Shown: in pieces, positions 52,249-63,104 of the stretch
How positions within the stretch are numbered: the first letter of the stretch is position 1
Layout of the letters: the number at the start of each line of letters is the position of its first letter
Assembly (NCBI GenBank): GCA_010645155.1
Contig: CM021313.1
Span: 2,224,974 to 2,288,973, forward strand
Source: Tigriopus japonicus
Taxonomy: Eukaryota > Arthropoda > Copepoda > Harpacticoida > Harpacticidae
Direction: 5' to 3'
DNA: 64,000 bases
Translations under genes and position numbers: made by a program
The notes under the pieces: generated by a model
Told to the model about the DNA's origin: nothing
The model's database searches: none
The model's input: the letters and a program-made list of their open reading frames with translations, nothing else

Positions 52249-53130
52249 ATGGCGGCTTTACTCAGCTCTTGTGAGGATTTGAGCCACGCCACCCCTGAGA
52301 AATCACCTCATCTCCGGAGAAGGAGGAGGAAGAATTCCAACACTCAGAGGGAAATCGTACGGAAGCTCTTGGCGTCATCGTTAAAGGGATGTGGCGAGAG
52401 TGAGACCGACGACGAGGACGAGGACGACTCCGGTTCAAATCTCTCGATTTGCTTCCTAAACGAAGCTCTATGTGAGGAAGACGATGATGCATTATTGTCT
52501 GGAACGAGGGGATCGCAAGTCCAAGGACCCATTGAACACGATTCGAGACAAGTTGTTCTAGGACGTATCACATCCGATTACATAGCTCAGAATAACATTT
52601 CTCGCAAGAAAAATCACGTCATTATCCCGTTGAGTAAGACGTCGAGTGGGGATGAGCATCAATGCCACCACGGCTTAAAGGCCAATGAGTTGCTTGAGTC
52701 GAGTAGTTCCCAGGTGTTGCAAAGATCTGGTTTGGACGGCGATCTTGGAACGCCCTCTCCGTTGCCCAGCGTCGAGGAAAACGCCTTCGCTTTGTACTTG
52801 TACAAGATTCGGGTGGACACGAAGCATAAGTTGGATCTAGCTCGAGAGAATGCTCAAGAAGAACTAGGTTGGGACGGACGAGAGCGACAGCTCTTGGATG
52901 AAAATGTGAGTCGATTGTGCGGCATTCGAAACCGTCGAAGATTAGACCGACAAACCTTGACCTTCATGAGCACGGGGCATTTACAAGTGATTCTGAATTA
53001 TTTTCTATCTCGAGTTGAGGAGCTGAACGAGAAACTGGTCCAATATTTGATTGTTCGGGACGAGATGATTATGGAACAAGATTCAATTCTGACCGATATC
53101 GAAGACATCACGAAAGGAATTAGTCTTTAG
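52249..53130 (+). CDS. Schwannomin-interacting protein 1 (SCHIP1) homologue
   Basis: A single-exon frame of 293 residues from the ATG at 52249. The N-terminal half is acidic and disordered (SETDDEDEDDSGSNLSICFL), and NLSICFLN resembles the NLQLCFVN-type motif of SCHIP1. The C-terminal ~65 residues are the conserved SCHIP1 coiled coil: LTFMSTGHLQVILNYFLSRV, EELNEKLVQYLIVRDEMIME and QDSILTDIEDIT. The vertebrate protein binds the tumour suppressor merlin/schwannomin and ankyrins at the membrane cytoskeleton, and in Drosophila it acts in Hippo signalling. The frame ends in TAG 53128-53130, only 34 nt before the ATG of the next gene on the same strand. No intron is needed. Confidence 0.85.
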   Translation: MAALLSSCEDLSHATPEKSPHLRRRRRKNSNTQREIVRKLLASSLKGCGESETDDEDEDDSGSNLSICFLNEALCEEDDDALLSGTRGSQVQGPIEHDSRQVVLGRITSDYIAQNNISRKKNHVIIPLSKTSSGDEHQCHHGLKANELLESSSSQVLQRSGLDGDLGTPSPLPSVEENAFALYLYKIRVDTKHKLDLARENAQEELGWDGRERQLLDENVSRLCGIRNRRRLDRQTLTFMSTGHLQVILNYFLSRVEELNEKLVQYLIVRDEMIMEQDSILTDIEDITKGISL

Positions 53131-53164
53131 TTGTCAGAAATCGCCCGCCAACGATCCTACTACT
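53131..53164 (+). promoter_or_regulatory. 34-nt spacer between SCHIP1 and KIAA0930 coding regions
   Basis: The spacer contains TTGTCAG followed by AAATCGCC, a possible but pyrimidine-poor 3' splice acceptor, and no room for a normal 3' UTR, poly(A) site and promoter. It is either the spacer of a dicistronic RNA or the site where a spliced leader or distant 5' exon joins the downstream gene. Confidence 0.4.
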
Positions 53165-54469
53165 ATGGTGGAACCCAGCTCTCTAAGTTCTCTTTTGGAG
53201 GAAATCTCCTTCCGAAGACGAAAAGATCTCAAAATTCACGGGGAGAGTGGACAATTTTCTGTGAATCATAATACCACTTATTGGACCGACTTGTTTGTTC
53301 GTCATTTTCTCTTCCAAAGTGACTACCAGTGCGACGGGGATGACTTGCTCTTCTTTATTCGCAAGAATTTGACCGGTAATTCCACTGAGAAGCCCTTTCA
53401 AGTGGAAGTGTTTCGTCGGGATAGTCGACGTCTTCCAATCGGTGATCCAGACGTGGATTGGGAAGAAACCATTTACATTAATCTCATCATTCATCAGATG
53501 ACCTATAACATAACGGTGGCCGTGTGTTCGCGAACCTCACCAAAAAATCTCCAGATCTTGAAACGATACACCCAAAGAGTGTATGCCACACCCAGTCGTA
53601 GAAAAATGGATGGCAAAGGCGAGCAGGAAGAGATGATCTATCCATACATTTCGTTTTCAGTGGACAATTTTGAAGACATGTTTAAAGAGCTGAATGTCCG
53701 AGATGGCGAGAGTCTGGGCATTGAGCTAACCGCTCAAGATCACGAACAAAATCTGAATCTGGTCTTGTTCTCAGCCTCAGTTCCGTACGAGACGATCAAA
53801 CGGGTTTACGAGGCCCGAACCAGTCAAACCGTTCGGAAGCGTTTGTCCCAAACCAATTTATTTTCGATATTTAGTGGCAAATACGGCAATGCTCGCGTGG
53901 AATATGTCAGGCTGATCGGTCCTCAAGGACAGGCCGAACTTGCAGTGGCCAGAGGTTCCGAAGACATGAACGGTGCCCTGTATGCAGGATCTCGTACTGG
54001 TTGCGACACCCCTTCCTCGGAACCTGGAGAGTCCATTTTGGATCAGCTGTGGGACTCAGAGGATAGCGATTTTGAAGATCTCGCAACGAGTCTTGTGGGG
54101 TTCAAGCGTGGGCACCAACGACGTCAAAGCGATCCCAGTTCAACCCTCCATGATTTTATGCGCCTAGGTATCCTGGACCGCCCGGGGAAAAACAAGCCTT
54201 TGGCTGATGTGTCTAACCACATCCCCGAGTGTATGGGGGAAGCCACGTGTGAAATTTACGCAGGCGATCTCTTGGACGAATTTGAAGAAACCAAGTACAA
54301 TCCATTGTGGACCATGAAGGGTTACACACAAATATTTCACTCATGGAGGGAGTCAAAGCGCATGCAGAGCATTCCCTTGGGAGCCTTTATTTCCTACATA
54401 ACATTGCCGTGGTGGTCCATCATGAAGGATGTACTCGATAACCGCCATCAACCCTTACTGACATTCTGA
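53165..54469 (+). CDS. KIAA0930 homologue, uncharacterised conserved protein
   Basis: A single frame of 434 residues, TGA at 54467-54469. It follows the animal KIAA0930 family along most of its length. WTDLFVRHFLFQ, GDDLLFFIRKNL and EVEVFRRDSRRLP-type segments come first (here VEVFRRDSRRLPIGDPDVDW). Then MDGKGEQEEMIYPYISFSVD, a segment like VYEARTSQTVRKRL, EYVRLIGPQGQAELAVARGS and the C-terminal block AFISYITLPWWSIMKDVLDN. The middle 265-390 is acidic and disordered. The molecular function of this family is not established. The nearest upstream in-frame context is the SCHIP1 stop; the chosen ATG is the first available, though extra 5' exons cannot be excluded. Confidence 0.88.
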   Translation: MVEPSSLSSLLEEISFRRRKDLKIHGESGQFSVNHNTTYWTDLFVRHFLFQSDYQCDGDDLLFFIRKNLTGNSTEKPFQVEVFRRDSRRLPIGDPDVDWEETIYINLIIHQMTYNITVAVCSRTSPKNLQILKRYTQRVYATPSRRKMDGKGEQEEMIYPYISFSVDNFEDMFKELNVRDGESLGIELTAQDHEQNLNLVLFSASVPYETIKRVYEARTSQTVRKRLSQTNLFSIFSGKYGNARVEYVRLIGPQGQAELAVARGSEDMNGALYAGSRTGCDTPSSEPGESILDQLWDSEDSDFEDLATSLVGFKRGHQRRQSDPSSTLHDFMRLGILDRPGKNKPLADVSNHIPECMGEATCEIYAGDLLDEFEETKYNPLWTMKGYTQIFHSWRESKRMQSIPLGAFISYITLPWWSIMKDVLDNRHQPLLTF

Positions 54470-56936
54470 AATATTTCTCTGCCTTGCCGCTCGATCTCAC
54501 ATGAATATCGCCACCAATCCATTCCTATTCTGTCTCATAGATGGAAGTGATCATTTCTCATTCATCGTTGTTTATTGTTTAAGTTGTTTGTTAAGTAAAT
54601 AATTAGTCACACGAGTCTTCATTCAAACTTCTTCCATAGAAATACTTCCGAGTTTGTTATCAGAAGAGCGGCGTCCCACTACGTAGAATACCAAGACCAC
54701 TTGAGAATTTCATAAAAATAACAATAACGTAAAGTTTCTTCAATTTACAATTTCAGAGCCACAAAGTATTATTGAATAGAAGTTAAGTTTTAAATTTCTC
54801 TGCTTGGGCTTTTGATCATGCCTGAGATCATGGCATTGCCGAGATGATTGGGACAACTGTCAAAGTGCTTTGCATTTGTCCCTCAAGGAGAGTATGGCAG
54901 AATTGTGGATTGGAATGGACAGTTTAGTATGCCAGTATTTCTCATGATTTAGGATTAACCAAAATAGGTCAACGGGCACCGTTTAGGTACTGTAAAAGTC
55001 AAACTTTACACTTGCCGATCCTGAAATGTCCTTCGGCTCGAAGGACCTTGGGCAAAACAAATGAATCGCTCATCACATGATATGTGATGTAAGAGAGGTT
55101 CCCAAAACCAAAGAAAGTGCTTTAAAGTGGTGAAAACCAAGAGTTCTTTGTTGCAAAGGCTTTACTTTCTAGTGACAGGTGTGCGTCATATGTGAATCAC
55201 ATACCTTTCATACCTTTTGTGAGTACTGTACAACCCTAACTTTTGGAGTCCCTCCCAATATTAGAGCTTTCACAATATCGTTAGTTTGGCTCATCCCCAG
55301 CACATAACGTAAAATGACGGAATCTAGAAGCCTGCCCCGCTCAAAAAGGCAAATGTTGGAGAACCAACCGAAAATTCTTCCAATTAGCACCTTAAATGAG
55401 ACCAAACCCTCAAGCACTTTGGATGCCAGCCCACTTTTCCACCACAACCCACCAACAAACTTTGAGCTCATTCGAAGTGAAAACCTACGATTGTCTCATG
55501 AAAGAGTGTTTGTAAGTTTCGTTGGCTGTAAGTTTCATTGTTATTAACAGGGCCAGTTTTCCAAAAAACACGCTCAATTTACATGAAACTTGATCTGCGT
55601 ATAATTGAACCCATTGTCTGAAGTTGGTATTTGCATATTCAAGTTATACACGCGTTTACTTGAGATCCATTCTCAGTTTTGTGGGGAGACATTGGTCTGA
55701 AGAAGATCAGTTTAAACTAATTCCTGAGAACAGAAAGCATCATTATAAAAATTAATGGCAGGAAAAGGAGCGCTATCTCATGCTGCAACTTCGTTCTGAA
55801 GTGACGTTTGCTATCAAACACCTTTTTCTATTGTTTATTGGCAATTTCGTTCAAATTCACTGCAGAGCTGCACCGTTTTAGGGGACTGCTCAAGGCTTTT
55901 CTTGTAAAAAATATTTTCTTTTATTCTGTATAGTACTGCGATCATGGCAAAGTTCCGTGGATCGATGTACTCCGTCCATCTTCTCCTACGTCGGCTTCTT
56001 TCAAAAGCCGCTCAAAGTTGTCAACAAGGTACATCTTCCCCCTCAAAGTCTCCGGAGCATCCTGTCCGTTAGTGGAAAGATCATCTATAGGGCTGAACAT
56101 TTTAGGCTTTACTTAAAAACCTAGGCTTTAACCTTTAACGCTTTTTGGGCAATTTTTACTTAAAACTAAGTTTTCAACCTAATATTAAATTTATCTTATC
56201 CTAAAGACATTTACACATAAGATTCCTTACCCCAGTGTCTTTAAAAAAAACAGGAAGGAGTGGAAGCCACCATGTTTTTCATCCCATCAATATGCCGAAT
56301 CAGTGTAACCCGGTAGTTTCAGTTCGATATTGCCAAAGTTGTTAAAATACAGCCAATTACGGGCGCTCACTGCCATTTTTGAAGTTGCATACCGCCACAA
56401 TCTGCCACCTTTGAGCAAAAATTTCTCATTTTCAATCATTCCATCTCGTCTTTAAGGGCGAAAATTTTCAATCACTTTCTTTAAGTCGAAAATTTGAGGT
56501 TAACCTAAAATATTCACCATTAGTCTTGATTTAGTATGTAGCTTTGTGAATGAATGGTTACTTTAATAAGAGAGGGCAAGGTTTATATACAAAAATATAT
56601 TTGACTAGTGACGAGCATGAGCATTGAATGGGCGAGAGGAAGCGGGAATACTACAATTTGTTAACACAACGAAAATAGGCATACGTCCTACATTAGAATC
56701 AAACATTTTTTGCCATTGTGAAAATGCTGTGAAAACTGTGATCAAGCTGACACTTTTGAAAGCCCCTTATCAAGAAAAGAAAAACGCAGAACTATTAGTT
56801 TGGGTTTTGAATCTTGGACCACCAGGAACTAACAAGTTTTGAGCAGAATTTCGAGGTGACGTAGAAGTGACTACAGTCTCCGTGTCGAAAAGCACTTAAG
56901 GGACGAGCCGGGCTTATTGCGGCTTGATGCCAACAC
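54470..56936. other. Intergenic, downstream of KIAA0930
   Basis: About 2.5 kb with the KIAA0930 3' UTR at its start. No canonical AATAAA lies within 150 bp of the stop. The dispersed repeat at 54811-54922 lies here. I see no other gene. Confidence 0.4.
54811..54922 (+). repeat. Coding-derived dispersed repeat, copy 2 (related to 38460-38570)
   Basis: The plus strand reads LIMPEIMALPR, then a stop, then LGQLSKCFAFVPQGEYGRIV and DWNG. It matches the minus-strand reading of 38460-38570. The internal stop shows that this copy is not functional. Confidence 0.5.
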
Positions 56937-56944
56937 ATGCCTGG

Positions 56945-57242
56945 TAGTGATGTGAAATCTGGGCTTGGGCAAGTTTTTTCACGGGAGGTTGCAAGGTAGG
57001 GTCACCTAATGGAAATTTTGTGCTTTGCTAACTAACTCAAGCAAAGACAAATTTGAGGTTAATTTGCAACCCTGATCCAAAGTTACAAAAGTCAGGGGCG
57101 CGTTTCAGTGCTTCTTAATGAAACACCGGATTATGAAGATGATAAGGCAGAAGGGAATACCATTTCACTGAGGGTAAATTGGCGACCCCGGTGTACGATG
57201 TCACGAAAAAAAGCTTGCCCAAGCGCCCAAGTCACATCACTA
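56945..57242. mobile_element. hAT-type MITE (TAGTGATGTGA ends), 298 bp
   Basis: The left end TAGTGATGTGAAATCTGGGC is mirrored at the right by TCACATCACTA, with GGGC/GCCC and TTGGGCAAG/CTTGCCCAA pairs further in. A perfect 8-bp duplication ATGCCTGG flanks it (56937-56944 and 57243-57250). The TAGTGATG start is shared with the element at 45559, so the two may be related families. Confidence 0.92.
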
Positions 57243-57250
57243 ATGCCTGG

Positions 57251-60200
57251 CTTGTTTCAAGCCATACCGGGGGCTTACCTTACCTTAAGCCTTAGTCAGA
57301 ACAAGGATTTCTTAATACAGGATTTGAAACCACATCGGAAAAAGTGCCTGTCTCAAATTATGCGTCATTCAGGCAACCCAAGCCAATTCTCATTGGGCAG
57401 GATTGGCCACATCTACCATTCAAAAGGTGACGAGATCATTGACGAGCAGACAGCATGGTTTCATCTCATGACAGAACAACATCTTTTTATAATTTGAGTG
57501 TCAAGTTCCTTCTGCTATTCATAAGCTCATGGCAGGTTTCTATTATTTGAAGAAATGACTTGAGCCTTAATCATTTTGCTAGATCCAAATCACAATTATA
57601 GAAGGCCTACAATTTTCAGTCACCCTTGTTTGTTTTGCCAGTCGCTTCTCACTCACAACATTTGAAACATCTTGAAAAATTATCTTGAAATGTGATTAAT
57701 TCATCTGTTCAGTGCTTTTTAAGTGTGATTTTTAAGTCATGTTCAGTTCATTTGGCTCATGGCAATACTCCTTCATCTGCTGTAGTGCTACAGTCTATGA
57801 TTGATGGCACACCCACCTTTGATAGTGCAACAGCTTCAGTGACACAAGTACCTTCTCACCCTAAGTTATTTTGGGAATCAATCAAGTCTCAACCACTGCT
57901 AGAGTGTTCATGGTGTGAGTTCATCTTGATGCCAAGGCTTGTTCTGTTGGTGATTCAGCCATATACCAAACATCCATATACTTTTTTTTTAAATGTGAGT
58001 GAACCAAGCAAGTAAGAACCAAGAAAGTAAGTGTGTGCATTGTGTGAGGCATAATTCTGGGCATCTTTAAAGCTCAAAACAGACTATTTTTCTTAACATA
58101 TATGTGCCCAAAATTGAAACACAAATGTATTTGGTCCATTGACAAAGTCACCAAAGAAAGATTTTTTTTTTGATAGTAGTTCTTGTAGTGCTTTTTATCT
58201 TGCAGTGTGAAGTACTTAATGATCTTAATGAGACATCATTAAGCAGATCAAGAAACTGTGGGAGTGTGACTTGAATCACAGCTTCTCATTATTATTTGGA
58301 TCCTTTAATAGGAATGAATTTACTGAGAAACCCAGGTCTTGTTACTTGACATGGGGATAAGGTAGTAGGAATGTGCACTCTGCTAAGAATGTATATAATT
58401 AAATAAAGGTATCATAATTTAACTTAATGAAGGGATAAAAAATGTCAGTCAATAAACATGACGCACCCATTGGGCCTCTTGGCAGATTAATAGTATGATG
58501 TCTCAATGTTTGTATATTTGATACATATTAATGCACAAAGGGTGATAAATTAAACTTTATTATGGCTTTTCATGTGCAATGAAAATTATTAGAGAAAACA
58601 AGCATTTTTGTTCTCTAGATGGCACCTCTATTGTTTTGAAAGGAACGTCTACGCGGTGCTAGTAACGTCATCTATTGATTTTACATGAAACTTTCACCCA
58701 AAATAAATATCTCTGAATTGCTCAAGGTTACCAAAATATTTTAAAAGACATGGAGGATTGTTATTTCCGTGTTTAATCACAAAGGATTGTAAATTACCTA
58801 GTGCCCACATTGAAAAAGATGAGAATATGCCATGCTTCCAACGATTGCATTCGTGAATACTCCTCATATCCAAATAGATCACTTTTCTCCACAATTGAAA
58901 TCAATAGTAACTCATACAACCAAATTGATGTTCTGTCTTACTTTCTTAATTCAGCTACCCTGGTAGTTTTCGTTCCACATACAACGTAGAGAAGCTCTAG
59001 AACAATGAATTGCTCTTGATGCCAGCCCTGCACAAACGATTATGTGCAGGGAAACTGAAAATTGAACGAGAATTTTTCCCTTAAACAAGTCTGCCAACAT
59101 GGAGAGTATTTCTTTTATTCGTATACTTAATAAATAATTTTGAGCTTTTCTTTTGCTCAGAAACCCTACGAAAAACTATCAATTTGTTTTCAAGTAGCTT
59201 TGCAAAGTAAGAAAATTTGGCTTTCAATGGAAAAATATTGAGACCTGTCCAGAGGAAGCCGAACATCTTGAACAGCAATTCCACGTACCAATGAAATGAC
59301 ATTCAATGACATCTAGCGGCAGAAACTAGTCTTTCACATTTTGATGCAATCTTTGGCCTTAATTTAGAATCAAACAGTATGACTTGGCGATATTCTTTCT
59401 TATAGACATTGTTCCTAAGGTCGATTAGGATGAAAATATGATGAAAAATGGCATTTTAGTCTCAACCACTAAGGTTCACATCAAGTTAAAAAATATCAAC
59501 GCTCTATTCTCCCATGACTTTGCCCCTGTTTTGGCGCCATCTAATGGTAAATTTTGAAGCTTGCGCTAAAATCCACAATAAAGCTATAAAATCAACAATT
59601 GCTTACAGTAACCATAAGCCATTAAGGTATACCAAACATTTCATGAAGAAATCGCCTATCTGAATCACTTATATGGATATTTACATATATTCAATCAAAT
59701 TGGATTGTCTCAACTTAAACTATGATAAAATTTGATGTTTTGGGTTGTCTATCCATGCATGAGTATTACAAAAATATCAAACCTGTGAAACTCCTTTACA
59801 TGGGAGATGTGGAGACTGAAAAAAATAAGCTAGAAAAAAGGTAACTAAGTTGTTAACATCTAACATAAGTCTGAATTAAGTAACGTAGCTTCCTGAGCAT
59901 CATGACGCTTACTGAAAAGGTTGCGTGGCCGTCAGCCGTCCAGAAGTTCCATGGTCCATGGTCAGAATCAAGCTTGCATCAATTTCATAAACGAACAACT
60001 TAGAAAAGGAGGAAAAGTGCCCAAAATGAGCTCTTCCATAATTTTCCAAGGTAATGCAGATTAGTTTTAGTTATTGTTCTACTGAAATGCCTTTTGGAAC
60101 CCAAATAATCTTTCACATACAAAGTAATGCAAATGGAAGACTTGCATTGATCCCTAACCATTTTTTTTAAATTTTGCCATAAGCCACACTTAACAGTGAC

Positions 60201-60754
60201 TTAAAAGGTTGCAAAAGAAAATCTGGATGAACTATGAACTCTACATGTGCTTGCATATGCAAATTTATTGCAAAGTAAAATAAGCTATAAAAAATTAGGT
60301 AAAAATGATGCTTAGATACTAGGGAAAGTAGCAAGAAGGTTTTGAATCGTTATAAGTGTGCCATCTTTTTTAATTGAGGGTATATAAAGGAATAAGTAAA
60401 TTTGCTGCAATTTTGTTTCTGTTTATTTAGAGAAAGTCATGCATTTCTCTTTTTTAAACTTGCTGCATTCATTGAAAGATATTTTTTATCCTTTTTTACG
60501 TTCTTTCATGCACTGCACTTGACAGTCAAACTAAATCTAGTTTTGGAATTGTTTATTTTCATTTTCGGTTAAAACAAATTGAATGATAATGAACAATTTA
60601 AAACATTTTCTGATCGCTTCTACAGAGCATAAAAAACGTAATTGACTTTGAAATCAAATATCTCGTGCATCTCGTGTATCAAGGCATCAAGGTTTTTTTC
60701 TTTGTGTCAAAAAAAAAGCTACAGCTAAAGTGGGATCTTTGAATTGTTTTTGAA
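57251..60754. other. Intergenic, AT-rich
   Basis: About 3.5 kb with no supported gene. A perfect 9-bp stem hairpin (CCCTGCACA ... TGTGCAGGG) lies at 59026-59051. Otherwise I see nothing nameable. Confidence 0.4.
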
Positions 60755-61078
60755 ATGACGGCAAAAAAGCTTAATTATCAGTTTTGTTACACGCACTTCG
60801 GTGAATTCCTGGAGATGATAACCGTCTTCAACATCAATATAACCATGGTCTACAAGACCAAGAAGAACCTGGAGTTCGGGGACAACTTGGAGATGAAGTC
60901 AAGTAGTGGCAGCAGCAACAAGGTTGTCATGGACCTTCTAATTAAGAGCAAAAGGATGCTGTCATTCTGATTTGCTAAGGGCCTCACAGTGGGGGCAAAT
61001 GAGTACTTCGAGGTCATGAAACAGACAGTGAAGCCTTCATTGGTGCGACATATCCAGATCGCAACTACTGATGGCACA
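60755..61078 (+). pseudogene. mariner/Tc1-like transposase fragment, degenerate
   Basis: The plus strand encodes KVVMDLLIKSKRMLSF, a stop, then FAKGLTVGANEYFEVMKQTV and KPSL. This follows the mariner/maT pattern in which VMVWG-type catalytic-core sequence is followed by KGxxVxxxxYxEVLxxxVxPW. The expected tryptophans and glycine are changed and an in-frame stop interrupts it, so it is a fossil. GC content (~45%) is higher than in the flanking DNA. Confidence 0.5.
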
Positions 61079-61192
61079 GGTGAGAGGGCGAGGCAAGGGC
61101 AAGGATTTTTAAGTTTTATTGACCGCCTTCTCCTATTATGAGATTTCCTCCAAGCCCAAGGAGGTTAAGTCCAAAATATTACTTACCTACAA

Positions 61193-61270
61193 CTTACTTT
61201 ATTGCCCTACAAATCACTTTACTACCCTACATATCACTTTAATGCCCTACAAATCAATTCATTGCTCTAC
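61193..61270. repeat. Short tandem repeat, ~22-bp unit, about 4 copies
   Basis: GCCCTACAAATCACTTTA-type units repeat with small changes (CCCTACAAATCACTTTACTA, CCCTACATATCACTTTAATG and similar). Confidence 0.7.
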
Positions 61271-61454
61271 ATGTCGACTATTTTGCTGAAAGTTCATATC
61301 ATACGCACAATAATTTGTACGTGTGAAGCCCCATCTCATTGACGAGGAATGATCCAATATGGAATTCCAGGGCTGCCAGGTAATTGGAGACCAAATACGC
61401 CAGATCACCTTGTCAAAAACGCCAGATATCGAAATTCGCCGCCAGAGTAAACCT

Positions 61455-61554
61455 GAGGCTAGTTTTTTAAGACGCAAAGATCGATCTTAAGATCGTACTT
61501 TAGTACTGTAAGTTCGATCTTGAGATCAATCTTTGCGCTTAAAAAACTAGCCTC
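61455..61554. mobile_element. 100-bp palindromic MITE, copy B
   Basis: GAGGCTAGTTTTTTAAGACG at the left and CTTAAAAAACTAGCCTC at the right, with AAGATCGATCTTAAGATCG near the centre. It is exactly as long as copy A at 46318-46417 and shares its terminal and internal blocks. Confidence 0.78.
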
Positions 61555-61623
61555 TGGGTTCGAACCCATGAAACCGAGCTTAGCTCGGATGCGCGTTAAT
61601 CAAGTGCGCTACACCATCTTCCC
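61555..61623 (-). pseudogene. tRNA-like sequence abutting the palindromic MITE
   Basis: The minus strand reads GGGAAGATGGTGTAGCGCAC, then a CCGAG/CTCGG stem and TGGGTTCGAACCCA, a perfect T-arm with B box. The 5' acceptor strand GGGAAGA has no complement after the T-arm, where the MITE begins instead. So it is a tRNA pseudogene or SINE head, not a working tRNA. Confidence 0.55.
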
Positions 61624-62500
61624 TAATTTGGCCTTTTACCCATATATTTACAAAGTTTGATTTTTTGGCATTTCTTGCACTTCATTAGCCATGTTTCAGC
61701 CAACAGAAAAGCAAAATTGTATTTTTTAAACATTTTTGTTTTTGCTTAAAAACTCTTCAGTTTCTTTGACATTTGAGTTTGTCACTGCAATAAATTGATT
61801 TGCCATTCCAATACACTTTGTTTAACATTCAAGCATTTATTTTTTTCATCCCAACACACTTTCTTTACAATGCCAGCACATTTTTTTCCAATCTAGCGCA
61901 TTTTGCTTGCCCTTTTTTCAGCTTGAAAAGCATCTTCTATTTGCTAAAATCTTCAAGCTTACCAATACTAGTTTCAACTAGTTTCACTCTCTTCTTTTAA
62001 TTATAAGATTTTAACATCAGGATGTATAAGTGATGATTATTATAAGCGCTACTTTTGGTTGTTTATCTGTAATTGCAGGAAAGTTAACATAAAAAAGAGA
62101 AAAACAAAAGAGATGGGCCAAAAATGGTCACATTATTTTTGTAACTAATGCTGTAACTTTGAGCTCTAGCTCTGTTATGCTGAATTCTGCTAGAACAGTG
62201 TGACACTACTGTGTTTCCACTAATCCTACAAATCAAAGAAAATACGCCAAATTTTACGATTTTCAGTTAAATACCGCCAGAAACTTGTCAAAATGTTCTT
62301 CCCCGCCAAACAGAAATTTCCTTACGCCAGACTGTAACGTAAACCGCCAGAATACCGCCAGATTTTTCCGTCCCGCCAAATAAAAAATCTCGCCGCCAGA
62401 CGAGGCCTCAAGTACGAATGTCCATGGTCAAACTAATTTTCAGGGTTGAAATTATCGAAACGGAAGTCTCAAAAAGGATAAGTTGGTCAACAAAATACCA
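61624..62500. other. Intergenic with CGCCAG-rich stretch
   Basis: There is no gene. 62230-62400 carries many CGCCAG or CGCCAAA motifs, which also occur at 61395-61450 on the other side of the MITE/tRNA-like insert. Confidence 0.45.
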
Positions 62501-62655
62501 TATGCACCCACAAATGAAGTGGGTAATGGCCAAGATCCGACATCACTCGTTTCATTTTAATTGACGCCCCTCGGGCTAACGCCCTCGGGTCGGCAATATA
62601 ATGAAACTCCCTCCGCCGGATTTTGGCCATTACTCCCATCCTTTGCAGGTGCATA
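62501..62655. mobile_element. Palindromic MITE, 155 bp (TATGCACC ends)
   Basis: The left arm TATGCACCCACAAATGAAG with GTAATGGCCAAGATCCG pairs with the right arm, which reads in reverse TATGCACCTGCAAAGGATG with GTAATGGCCAAAATCCG; GTTTCATT also pairs nearer the centre. The loop contains a direct repeat CCCTCGGG. No firm target duplication was found. Confidence 0.7.
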
Positions 62656-63104
62656 AATACTATTTTTCTTCCACACACCGCATGTTGGAGACGTTCATCG
62701 GGACACTGATAACTGAATTGAATCTATATTGAGACTCTTGTTCATGACATGCTAAATAAATGAATTAAAGGAAATATTTTTGTACGTTCATCTACAAGGA
62801 AAGAGTGACAAGTCAAATGGAAAATGTAAGTATAAAGGGCCTTCAGCCGAAATTTCGGTTTTAGTTTCATGGATAACTGTGGAGTGTTTTGATGAAAAAT
62901 TACCATTTTGCAGCAGAATGAGTCCAGAGAATCAAGTCATGTGCACATTGTAGACATTGTATTTTATTGTGAGTGAAGATACCAATGGGAAACAAACAAA
63001 TATAACAAAGAACAAACAAAGATGTGGTGAGCTCGCCGCACGTATATGTACCCTGTCTGTGATATACGAGGATGAGTCAAACAGTTCTCTGACAACTGTC
63101 GTAA

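Noticed and set aside
57108..57497. 129-codon plus-strand frame
   Set aside because: It runs across the right end and target duplication of the hAT element at 56945-57242, so it is a chance fusion of transposon and flank.
59026..59051. Perfect 9-bp hairpin CCCTGCACA/TGTGCAGGG
   Set aside because: Too short, with no T-run, no flanking gene and no second copy; expected by chance in DNA of this length.
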